From: an uncultured Clostridia bacterium
GTDB taxonomy: Bacteria > Bacillota > Clostridia > Oscillospirales > Acutalibacteraceae
NCBI GenBank assembly: GCA_947567585.1
Contig: CANONE010000034.1
Location: forward strand, 1-16,398
Length of the DNA: 16,398 nt
Direction of reading: 5' to 3'
Positions 7,414 through 13,386 of this stretch are shown here, in pieces (position 1 is the first letter of the stretch; each line of letters opens with the position of its first letter). The notes beneath the pieces were generated by a model. That model had not been told where the DNA came from. It did no database searches and saw nothing but the letters and a program-made list of their open reading frames with translations. Made by a program: the position numbers and the translations under genes.

Positions 7414-7653
7414 ATGGATAAATTAGGCAAATATGTCTGCGCTATGTGGGTGTCGGCGATCTTTTTGATCGCTGTCCGGTACCTATGCGCGGCGATTCTC
7501 ACCGCTGGCATAAACCCGGATGAGACTACCTTCCAAATGGCGCTGGACAGCCTGGGCCCCTTCTTGCCCGCCCTATCCAGTATCTGTTTGTTGGGGGGCA
7601 CGGCCTTCGCGGTGGTGGAGGCTGTATCCGCCCTTCGAAACCGAAAGAAATAA
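7414..7653 (+). CDS. Small two-helix membrane protein between tpiA and gpmI
   Basis: This 79-residue protein has two hydrophobic segments (about residues 9-32 and 50-70) joined by a short polar linker containing NPDETT, and a basic tail RNRKK that by the positive-inside rule should be cytoplasmic. No family is recognised. The ATG lies 4 nt after the tpiA stop with only a weak purine-rich stretch (TAAGAGA) before it, suggesting translation coupled to tpiA. It ends 25 nt before gpmI. Its place inside a glycolytic operon suggests cotranscription, but nothing in the sequence points to a role in glycolysis. Confidence 0.7.
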   Translation: MDKLGKYVCAMWVSAIFLIAVRYLCAAILTAGINPDETTFQMALDSLGPFLPALSSICLLGGTAFAVVEAVSALRNRKK

Positions 7654-7678
7654 GCAACCGAAAGGAAATCCGCATAGC

Positions 7679-9190
7679 ATGAAAAAGCCTTTAGTTTTGA
7701 TGATTCTGGACGGCTTCGGTATTGCCCCAGACGAGGGCAACGCCATCGTGGCCGCCAAAACTCCCAATCTGGACCGCATCCTCAAGGAGAACCCGGTCAC
7801 GAAGATCGGGGCCTCCGGCCTGGACGTGGGCCTGCCTGACGGGCAGATGGGCAACAGTGAAGTGGGCCACACCAACATTGGCGCGGGCCGCATTGTCTAT
7901 CAGGAGCTGACCCGCATTACCAAGTCCGCCCAGGAGGGGGACATGGAGAAGAACCCCGCCCTGCTCCACGCCATGCAGTCCGCAAAGGAGCAAAGCCGTG
8001 CCCTGCACTTTATGGGCCTCTTGTCCGACGGCGGGGTACACAGCCACAACACCCATCTCTATGCCTTGCTGAAAATGGCCAAGAACATGGGCCTTGAAAA
8101 AGTATTCGTCCACTGCTTCCTGGACGGCCGGGACGTGCCCCCCTCCAGCGGTAAGGACTATGTGAAGGAACTGGTGGAGAAGCTGGATGAGATTGGCGTG
8201 GGCAAGGCCGCCACCGTCATGGGCCGCTACTATGCCATGGATCGGGACAACCGCTGGGAGCGGGTGGAGAAAGCCTATGCCGCCATGGTCTACGGCGAAG
8301 GGAACCAAGCCGAGTGCCCCATCTGCGCGGTGCAGAAGTCTTATGACGAGGGCGTCACCGACGAGTTTGTGGTTCCCACCGTGTGCAAGGGCGCCGAGCC
8401 TGTCCAGGCCGGGGACTCCATCATCTTCTACAACTTCCGCCCCGACCGGGCCCGGGAGATTACCCGCACCTTTGTGGATCCGGACTTCGCCGGGTTTGAG
8501 CGCCGCAACGGCTTCTTCCCGGTCAACTATGTGTGCATGACCCAGTATGACGCCACCATGCCCAATGTGGACGTGGCCTATAAGCCCGAGAGCCTCACGA
8601 ACACCTTCGGCGAGTATCTCTCCAAGAACGGCCTGACCCAGCTGCGCATTGCCGAGACCGAGAAGTATGCCCATGTGACCTTCTTCTTCAACGGCGGCGT
8701 GGAGAAGCAGTACCCCGGCGAGGACCGGATTCTGGTGAAGTCCCCGGCCGTGGCCACCTATGATTTACAGCCGGAGATGAGCGCCTATGAGGTCACGGAC
8801 AAGATGGTGGAGGCCGTCAAGTCCGGCAAGTATGACGCGCTGATTCTCAACTACGCCAACTGCGACATGGTGGGCCATACCGGCGTGTTCCAGGCCGCTG
8901 TAAAAGCGGTGGAGGCAGTGGATACCTGCATCGGCCGGGTGGAGGCCGCTGTGAAGGAGATGGGCGGCTGCATTCTGCTTACCGCCGACCACGGCAACGC
9001 CGACAAGATGGTGGACGACGACGGCACGCCCTTTACCGCCCACACCACCAATCCCGTGCCCTTCTGTGTCATCAACCACCCCTGTGAGCTCCGGGAGGGC
9101 GGCCGCCTGGCGGACATTGCCCCCACTATGCTGAAGGTCCTGGGCCTGCCCCAGCCTGCCGAGATGACCGGAGAGAGCATCATAAAATAA
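7679..9190 (+). CDS. gpmI: 2,3-bisphosphoglycerate-independent phosphoglycerate mutase
   Basis: It interconverts 3- and 2-phosphoglycerate through a phosphoserine enzyme and uses two divalent metal ions, typically Mn. The 503-residue length matches the family (about 510). The alkaline-phosphatase-like metal site starts with LDGFG (Asp11), and the nucleophile is Ser60 in GNSEVGH. DGRDVPPSSG and FRPDRARE mark the substrate-binding domain, and ADHGNADKM plus HTTNPVPF complete the second metal site near the C-terminus. ATG at 7679 is chosen because the protein then begins KKPLVLMILDGFG as in the family; AAAGGA at 7661-7666 is the likely ribosome binding site with somewhat long spacing. The longer in-frame start at 7520 lies inside the preceding gene. 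It is the third glycolytic enzyme of the cluster; eno is not present downstream. Confidence 0.98.
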   Translation: MKKPLVLMILDGFGIAPDEGNAIVAAKTPNLDRILKENPVTKIGASGLDVGLPDGQMGNSEVGHTNIGAGRIVYQELTRITKSAQEGDMEKNPALLHAMQSAKEQSRALHFMGLLSDGGVHSHNTHLYALLKMAKNMGLEKVFVHCFLDGRDVPPSSGKDYVKELVEKLDEIGVGKAATVMGRYYAMDRDNRWERVEKAYAAMVYGEGNQAECPICAVQKSYDEGVTDEFVVPTVCKGAEPVQAGDSIIFYNFRPDRAREITRTFVDPDFAGFERRNGFFPVNYVCMTQYDATMPNVDVAYKPESLTNTFGEYLSKNGLTQLRIAETEKYAHVTFFFNGGVEKQYPGEDRILVKSPAVATYDLQPEMSAYEVTDKMVEAVKSGKYDALILNYANCDMVGHTGVFQAAVKAVEAVDTCIGRVEAAVKEMGGCILLTADHGNADKMVDDDGTPFTAHTTNPVPFCVINHPCELREGGRLADIAPTMLKVLGLPQPAEMTGESIIK

Positions 9191-9211
9191 GGACCTGCGA
9201 GGTGAAGCGCT

Positions 9212-9547
9212 GTGACGTCGTCAAAGTTCATCGGTTTTGTGGTCTTTGTACTTGTAGCCCTGTCCCTGGTGGGGATGGCCATTCCCCTGCTTAGGGGAAA
9301 AGGCGCCTGGCTGATTGCCGGGTACAACACCATGAGCCAGGAGGAAAAAGCCAATTGGGACGGCCCGGCCCTGGCAAGATTCGTCGGGAAGATCTTGCTG
9401 GCCATAGGGCTGATCACCCTGCCCTATGGGGTTGGCATCTTCTATTTCAGCCTGCACTGGCTCACCTGGGTCTATCTGGCGCTCACAGTGGGTTTGTCTG
9501 TTTTTGCCGCGATCTGGTGCAATACCAACAGACGGTTTAAAAAGTAA
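9212..9547 (+). CDS. DUF3784 family membrane protein
   Basis: This is a 111-residue integral membrane protein with an N-terminal helix (about 7-27), then the characteristic GKGAWLIAGYNTMSQEEK segment and an acidic/basic stretch, followed by two further helices (about 57-78 and 82-103) and a basic tail. The GAWLIAGYN motif is the hallmark of DUF3784, a Firmicutes family of unknown function. The GTG start at 9212 has GAGGTGA at 9199-9205, 6 nt upstream. It follows gpmI by 21 nt, making it the last gene of the glycolytic transcript, and a strong terminator follows 8 nt after its stop. Confidence 0.8.
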   Translation: MTSSKFIGFVVFVLVALSLVGMAIPLLRGKGAWLIAGYNTMSQEEKANWDGPALARFVGKILLAIGLITLPYGVGIFYFSLHWLTWVYLALTVGLSVFAAIWCNTNRRFKK

Positions 9548-9555
9548 ACGGATTC

Positions 9556-9592
9556 AAAAAAATCCTCCGGGCATGTCCTGGAGGATTTTTTT
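9556..9592 (+). terminator. Strong intrinsic terminator, end of the glycolytic operon
   Basis: AATCCTCC at 9561-9568 pairs with GGAGGATT at 9580-9587, extended inward by a G-U and two G-C pairs, leaving a CATGT loop. The hairpin is flanked by an A-run at 9556-9560 and a T-run to 9592, so it could work in both directions. It lies 8 nt after the DUF3784 stop. Confidence 0.92.
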
Positions 9593-9677
9593 GGAGCTAA
9601 ATATTTCAAAAAGTTACGTCCCTTATTCCAAAAACCTTTCCACACTTTAAGAATCCCTTACTTTTCCCCCTCCTCTC

Positions 9678-9707
9678 TTGCTTTCTCCCCCGTCCTCATG
9701 GTAAGAT
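9678..9707 (+). promoter_or_regulatory. Probable promoter for the TM2 gene pair
   Basis: TTGCTT at 9678-9683 and TAAGAT at 9702-9707 are spaced by 18 nt, and TGG directly before the -10 gives an extended -10. It follows the operon terminator and lies about 65 nt before the first TM2 gene. The -35 sits in a polypyrimidine tract (9654-9697) with only three purines in 44 nt. The rest of 9593-9760 shows nothing else that I can support. Confidence 0.5.
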
Positions 9708-9773
9708 AAGCGCAGATCAAAAGGGAAACGAAACGTCCATCAAACGAGCATCCAGAAAGGAATGTGGTCCACT

Positions 9774-10109
9774 ATGGCAAATTACAATAACGGCAATTAC
9801 CAGCCCCAGGGCCAGCCGCCCATGTACAATCCCCCCCAGTACCAACCTCAGGCAGGCATTGATCCTCCTCCGGGCTATCCCCAGCGCAGCCGGATAGCGG
9901 CGGGCATTTTAGCCATTTTGCTGGGGACCTATGGTATCCATAGCTTTTACCTTGGAAACACCTCCCGGGGGCTTATGCAGCTGTTGATTTCCCTGCTGAC
10001 CTGCGGGTTTGGAGCCATTGTCATGCTCATCTGGGGTATCCTGGACGGCGTGAAGCTGCTGGACGGCCGCATTAACACCGACGCCAACGGCGTATTTTTA
10101 AAGGATTGA
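9774..10109 (+). CDS. TM2 domain-containing membrane protein (short paralogue)
   Basis: This 111-residue protein has a short disordered N-terminus rich in Asn, Gln, Pro and Tyr (about residues 1-35), then a TM2 domain: the conserved basic motif QRSRIAAG, a first helix LAILLGTYGIHSFYLG, a turn TSRG, and a second helix followed by WGILDGVKLL. TM2 proteins are small two-helix membrane proteins, widespread in bacteria, with no settled function. I favour ATG at 9774, because GAAAGG at 9755-9760 is too close to the alternative ATG at 9762; the spacing to 9774 is a little long, so the start is uncertain by four residues. The next gene, a paralogue, begins 14 nt after the stop. Confidence 0.85.
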   Translation: MANYNNGNYQPQGQPPMYNPPQYQPQAGIDPPPGYPQRSRIAAGILAILLGTYGIHSFYLGNTSRGLMQLLISLLTCGFGAIVMLIWGILDGVKLLDGRINTDANGVFLKD

Positions 10110-10123
10110 CAAGGAGGCACAAT

Positions 10124-10786
10124 ATGAGTGATTTTGAGAATAAAGACCTGCATCCCGGCACAGAGCCTGTGCCCCAGGAAACCGCTGCTTCTCCAGAGGC
10201 CCAGCCCGCAACGCCGGCCCCTGCCCAGGCGGAACCGCAGCCCATGCCCCAAAGCCAGGGACCCGTTCCCCAGCTGACCCTGGAGCCAGACCCGGCCCAG
10301 CCCAGCTTCCAGTTCCCCGACCCGCCCCGGGCTCCCGAGCCCCCCGCTGCGGAACCCGCCGCCCCTCAAGCCGAGGCGGGACCTGCGGCGGGCCCCCAGC
10401 AGTATGGGCAATACCGGTATAACGGCAGCCAGCCCCAACAGCCCTACAGCCAATCCTATCAGCCTCCCAACTACACCGCCCAAAGCTATCAGCCCTCCCA
10501 GCCTCAGCAGCCCAAATACACTACCCCTCCGGCGGGCTATCAGCAAAAGAGCCGGATGGCAGCGGGCCTTTTGGCCATTCTGGTAGGCTGCCTTGGAATC
10601 CACAATTTCTATATGGGCTTTAACACCCGGGGTACTATCCAGCTGGTCCTGTGTCTGGCAGGCGGCGTCATTACTTGCGGTCTGGGCGCGCTGGCCGCTG
10701 TGGTTTGGGGATTCATTGAAGGCGTCATGCTTCTTTCCTCCAACGGCCCGCAGTTCGACGGCAACGGAGTCATCATGAAAGATTAA
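10124..10786 (+). CDS. TM2 domain-containing membrane protein (long paralogue)
   Basis: This 220-residue protein consists of a long Pro/Gln/Ala-rich, acidic then Tyr/Gln-rich low-complexity region (about residues 7-137) with repeated QSYQPP and QPQQP-like units, followed by a C-terminal TM2 domain (about 137-215). That domain closely resembles the one in the upstream gene: QKSRMAAGLLAIL, GIHNFYMGF and TRGTIQLVL. The pair looks like a tandem duplication followed by growth of the N-terminal tail in one copy. AAGGAGG at 10111-10117 is an excellent ribosome binding site 6 nt before the ATG. The charge and composition suggest that the tail is disordered and may act as a tether or binding arm; no function is known. 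Confidence 0.87.
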   Translation: MSDFENKDLHPGTEPVPQETAASPEAQPATPAPAQAEPQPMPQSQGPVPQLTLEPDPAQPSFQFPDPPRAPEPPAAEPAAPQAEAGPAAGPQQYGQYRYNGSQPQQPYSQSYQPPNYTAQSYQPSQPQQPKYTTPPAGYQQKSRMAAGLLAILVGCLGIHNFYMGFNTRGTIQLVLCLAGGVITCGLGALAAVVWGFIEGVMLLSSNGPQFDGNGVIMKD

Positions 10787-10799
10787 GTACCGCTTCTTA

Positions 10800-10834
10800 C
10801 ATCCAGGCTTCCGCAAGGCACGGGGGCCTGGATG
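10800..10834 (+). other. Long stem-loop between the TM2 gene and the DUF3267 gene
   Basis: CATCCAGGC at 10800-10808 pairs perfectly with GCCTGGATG at 10826-10834, and five more pairs inside (two of them G-U) leave a 7-nt loop. There is no T-run after it, so it is not a standard intrinsic terminator. It lies 14 nt after the TM2 stop and 23 nt before the next ATG; a role in mRNA stability or processing is inference. Confidence 0.65.
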
Positions 10835-10857
10835 CTGGCGCGAAAGGGGGCTTTGCC

Positions 10858-11433
10858 ATGCGGCTTCATTATAAAGGCAAGTATAATTTAGACCCCAGCT
10901 CCATCCCACATGGAGAGCACCGTCCCGGAGCGGTGGCCTTTCGGGAATTTAAAACCACAAAATCCCTGTCCATAGCGGCCAATCTTGCCGCCTTCGCCAT
11001 CATCATGGCGCTGATTGTCCCCGCCGCTTTTTGGATACCGTTTTATGAGAACCGGCAGCAGATGGTCCTGGGCTTCATCCTGCCTTTAGCGGCGCTGCTC
11101 CCCCACGAGCTGCTGCACGCCGTCTGCTTTCAGGCGGACGTCTACCTCTACACCAACCTCTCTCAGGGCATGCTCTTTGTTACCGGGCCGGAGGATATGT
11201 CCAAAGGGCGGTTTGTCTTCATGTCTCTGCTGCCCAACATCGTGTTGGGGTTCCTCCCTTATTTGGCCGGCATCGCTTTCCGAGTTCCGTTCCCGCTGAT
11301 TTTCGGGGCCGTCTCCACCGGCATGGGGGCTGGCGACTATTTTAATGTTTTCAACGCTTTAACCCAAATGCCCAAGGGCGCGAGGACCTACATATACCAG
11401 TTCAACTCCTTTTGGCATTTCCCGCCGTCCTAG
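10858..11433 (+). CDS. DUF3267 family membrane metalloprotease-like protein
   Basis: This is a 191-residue integral membrane protein. After a polar N-terminus of about 40 residues there is a hydrophobic segment (about 40-62), then a second one ending in HELLH at residues 83-87, an HExxH zinc-binding motif at a membrane helix, followed by two more hydrophobic segments around 120-165. The late GAGDYFNVFNAL segment could supply the third zinc ligand (Asp) as in site-2-protease-like folds. This layout fits DUF3267, a putative zincin family; activity and substrate are unproven. The ribosome binding site is the G-run AAAGGGGG around 10843-10850. It is the last plus-strand gene before a converging pair, and the hairpin at 11461-11496 lies downstream. 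Confidence 0.8.
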   Translation: MRLHYKGKYNLDPSSIPHGEHRPGAVAFREFKTTKSLSIAANLAAFAIIMALIVPAAFWIPFYENRQQMVLGFILPLAALLPHELLHAVCFQADVYLYTNLSQGMLFVTGPEDMSKGRFVFMSLLPNIVLGFLPYLAGIAFRVPFPLIFGAVSTGMGAGDYFNVFNALTQMPKGARTYIYQFNSFWHFPPS

Positions 11434-11460
11434 AGTCAGTTTCATCGTTTTCTCAAAACA

Positions 11461-11496
11461 GCAGGGCGGCGGCTCCCACGGGAACCGCCGCCCTGC
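11461..11496 (-). terminator. Long GC hairpin between convergent genes
   Basis: GCAGGGCGGCGG at 11461-11472 pairs perfectly with CCGCCGCCCTGC at 11485-11496 (12 bp), with further TCCC/GGGA pairing inside. Read on the minus strand it is followed by TGTTTT, so it most likely terminates the minus-strand yajC unit, whose last gene ends at 11520. The plus strand has no good T-run after it, though the hairpin may still end or stabilise the DUF3267 transcript. Confidence 0.75.
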
Positions 11497-11519
11497 AAAA
11501 CTATTTCAGCGCACGGTCT

Positions 11520-11900
11520 TTAAAACCGTATCCGCCGTTTCCGGTTAGCCCCTAGAATGCCGCCAATGGCCCCGCTGAAAAGGAAAGCGGCAGCCTTCCC
11601 GCCGCCGGCAGGGCTGATCTCCCCCTGAAAGAGCAGGAGAGTTGCCAGCGCGCCGCAGAGAATCAGCAGGGCGCCCCCGGATAGGCCCAATAGCAGCCCC
11701 TTCTCCCGAATAGACAGGGACGAGAGAAAGCCCCCCAGAAATGTCCCCGCGCAGCCTGCCAGCGTAGTGATAACGGCCAAAGAGCCCCGGGGCAGGGAAC
11801 CGGTCCGGCTGACCACAAAAGCCGCGGCCGCCAGCAAAATCAGCGTTGTAACCAAAGTGGTAAGGGCAGAGATCAGCAAGGGCTTTATCCATTTTGCCAT
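11520..11900 (-). CDS. TIGR04086/DUF3792 family membrane protein
   Basis: This 126-residue protein has four hydrophobic helices (about 8-30, 40-62, 70-92 and 103-120), little soluble sequence and a basic C-terminus NRKRRIRF. The size, four-helix layout, glycine-rich second and fourth helices, and position immediately after yajC all fit TIGR04086, a Clostridia/Bacilli membrane family of unknown function. The ATG at 11900 has GAGAGG on the minus strand (11910-11915), 9 nt upstream. It lies 76 nt downstream of yajC and no internal promoter is obvious, so cotranscription is likely. An 8-bp inverted repeat (11906-11913 with 11946-11953) covers its ribosome binding site. Confidence 0.78.
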   Translation of the reverse strand: MAKWIKPLLISALTTLVTTLILLAAAAFVVSRTGSLPRGSLAVITTLAGCAGTFLGGFLSSLSIREKGLLLGLSGGALLILCGALATLLLFQGEISPAGGGKAAAFLFSGAIGGILGANRKRRIRF

Positions 11901-11905
11901 AATAA

Positions 11906-11953
11906 AAAACCTCTCAGCACATAATCTGTTAAGATATATGAGCCGGAGGTTTT
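11906..11953 (-). other. Inverted repeat covering the ribosome binding site of the TIGR04086 gene
   Basis: On the minus strand AAAACCTC (11953-11946) can pair with GAGGTTTT (11913-11906) across a 32-nt loop. The 3' arm includes part of the GAGAGG ribosome binding site and runs into T-rich sequence before the ATG. It could reduce translation or act as a weak attenuator after yajC; both readings are inference and the loop is large. Confidence 0.35.
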
Positions 11954-11976
11954 CTTTATGCTAAATTTCAGAGACC

Positions 11977-12312
11977 TTATGCGTCGTCCTCGTGTACCGT
12001 GTCTACACTGCCAATGGACCAGCGCTTTACCCGCAGTTTGGACTTATCGCTGCCTGTCTCGATGATTACAGAGTCGGACTCGTCCTTGACAGCCACAATA
12101 CGCCCGCAAATACCGCCGATGGTGGTAATTTCATCGCCCACCTGGGCATTTTTGCGCATCTCTGCTTCTTTTTTCTTCTTTTTGTTCTGGGGGCGGAAAA
12201 AGATAAAATAGAGCGCCACAAAAAACAGGCCATACACGAGAATCATGACGATCAGGCTCATCCCGCCGCCGGCTCCGGCAGCCGCCGCGTCCAGTACCTT
12301 CGGATTAAACAT
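11977..12312 (-). CDS. yajC: Preprotein translocase accessory subunit YajC
   Basis: YajC is a small inner-membrane partner of the SecDF-YajC complex that assists Sec-dependent export. The 111-residue protein shows the family plan: a short Ala/Gly-rich N-terminus, one membrane helix (about residues 19-39) ending in FFRPQ, a poly-Lys stop-transfer stretch KKKKK at 44-48, then the cytoplasmic domain with VGDEITTIGGICGRI, the family hallmark. I use the ATG at 12312 because an upstream in-frame ATG at 12327 collides with the purine-rich site (AAGGGA, 12327-12332); the resulting spacing of 14 nt is long, so the start is not certain. Its promoter is at 12349-12377. Neither secD nor secF is in this window. 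Confidence 0.93.
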   Translation of the reverse strand: MFNPKVLDAAAAGAGGGMSLIVMILVYGLFFVALYFIFFRPQNKKKKKEAEMRKNAQVGDEITTIGGICGRIVAVKDESDSVIIETGSDKSKLRVKRWSIGSVDTVHEDDA

Positions 12313-12348
12313 CTTAAGTGAACACATCCCTTCAAATGATTACTATTC

Positions 12349-12377
12349 ATTATATCAGGAAAGGTCTGAACTTGCAA
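12349..12377 (-). promoter_or_regulatory. SigA-type promoter for yajC
   Basis: On the minus strand TTGCAA (12377-12372) and TATAAT (12354-12349) are spaced by exactly 17 nt, with TGA just before the -10 forming an extended -10. The -35 matches that of the pgk promoter. The region on to 12523 also leads to the divergent gene; a TATACT at 12458-12463 lacks a convincing -35, so I do not call a promoter there. Confidence 0.8.
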
Positions 12378-12523
12378 GCAAAATATTTCTAATTCAGGTA
12401 AGGTTTGCGGCTTTAGAGGGTTTAGAACATATCGCGCATATTCTTTTGGGCTTTACATATACTATCTGGAAGCCGGTAGGCCCCAAGCGCCGCCCGGCCC
12501 GCTGCCGACCAAAATGCGAGGGG

Positions 12524-13255
12524 ATGGAATTGGATTACTTTTGGGACACGGAATACAGCCTGCCCGCCGGGGTGGGATTTACTCTCTTTGGCTGGGGGCA
12601 TTTAGTATGGTTGGGGGCGGCGTCCGCTTTAAGCGTTAGCCTGGCTCTGGCCTGCCGGACTTGGCGGGAGAGGACCAGGCGGTTTTTACAGCTGATTTTA
12701 GCGGGGCTGCTGGTTCTTGACGAGCTTTTTAAGAACTGGGTTGCTCTTCGGGCTGGCGTCTGGGGCCCGTCCTTTCTCCCGCTGCACCTTTGCAGCATTA
12801 ACATTTTTCTCATTGCCGCCGATTCCCTGCATCCGAGCCCTTACCTGCGGGAGCTGCTCTATGCCCAATGCCTCCCTGGCGCGGTATTGGCCCTGGCTTT
12901 CCCTGGCTGGGCCTATCTGCCCCTGTGGAACGCCTTGTGTATCCACAGCTTCACTGCCCATATTCTCTTGCTGCTCTATCCAGTGTCCCTGCTGGCCGGC
13001 GGGTTCTGCCCTCAATTCCGCCGGCTGCTGAAAACGCTGCCCGGCGTGTTGGGCACCGTTGCCCTGGTTTATATCTTTAACCAGGCATTTGGGACAAATT
13101 TTATGTTTTTACAGCAAGCCGGCAAGGGAAACCCGCTGGCGTGGCTGGAGGGTCTTCTGGGCTCTCCCGGGTACCTCTTGGGAATCCCGCTGATTACCGC
13201 CGCCTGCTGGGGCCTTTTATACGCCCCCGGCCTTTGGCGGAATCATTCCTCATAG
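12524..13255 (+). CDS. YwaF/TIGR02206 family integral membrane protein
   Basis: This is a 243-residue polytopic membrane protein with about six to seven hydrophobic segments. The motif LPLHLCSINIF near residue 85 is the signature of TIGR02206 (YwaF), a Firmicutes family in the TMEM164-like group, whose function is not established. An early WGHLVW and a late FNQAFGTNFMFL stretch also fit. The start is ambiguous: ATG at 12524 lies directly after GAGGGG at 12518-12523 with no spacer, whereas the in-frame TTG at 12530 has 6 nt spacing from the same site. I give the ATG because it is the stronger codon. It stands alone between the divergent yajC unit and the next promoter. No terminator is convincing after it. 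Confidence 0.82.
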   Translation: MELDYFWDTEYSLPAGVGFTLFGWGHLVWLGAASALSVSLALACRTWRERTRRFLQLILAGLLVLDELFKNWVALRAGVWGPSFLPLHLCSINIFLIAADSLHPSPYLRELLYAQCLPGAVLALAFPGWAYLPLWNALCIHSFTAHILLLLYPVSLLAGGFCPQFRRLLKTLPGVLGTVALVYIFNQAFGTNFMFLQQAGKGNPLAWLEGLLGSPGYLLGIPLITAACWGLLYAPGLWRNHSS

Positions 13256-13300
13256 TAAAAGCCCTGGGACGGACAGGCTGAAAAAGCTTTCAAAAATATC

Positions 13301-13329
13301 TTGACGGGGGCAAAGGGCCCTGCTATAAT
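13301..13329 (+). promoter_or_regulatory. Near-consensus promoter for the Gfo/Idh oxidoreductase
   Basis: TTGACG at 13301-13306 and TATAAT at 13324-13329 are 17 nt apart, and TGC before the -10 makes an extended -10. This is one of the strongest promoters in the window. A palindrome follows 5 nt after the -10. Confidence 0.88.
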
Positions 13330-13334
13330 AGCGC

Positions 13335-13351
13335 GGAAGGTATATCCTTCC
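13335..13351 (+). promoter_or_regulatory. Palindrome at the transcription start (candidate operator)
   Basis: GGAAGG at 13335-13340 and CCTTCC at 13346-13351 are perfect inverted arms around TATAT. The dyad sits where transcription should begin from the promoter just upstream, which is a classic repressor position. A 5' end hairpin that stabilises the mRNA is the alternative. No regulator gene is adjacent. Confidence 0.5.
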
Positions 13352-13386
13352 AAAATTTTGTGGTCCAAGCAAAGGAGAACCAGGCT

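Noticed and set aside
7691..8674. Long open frame (327 codons) antisense to gpmI
   Set aside because: gpmI shows all catalytic motifs; the antisense frame is compositionally odd and lacks start signals.
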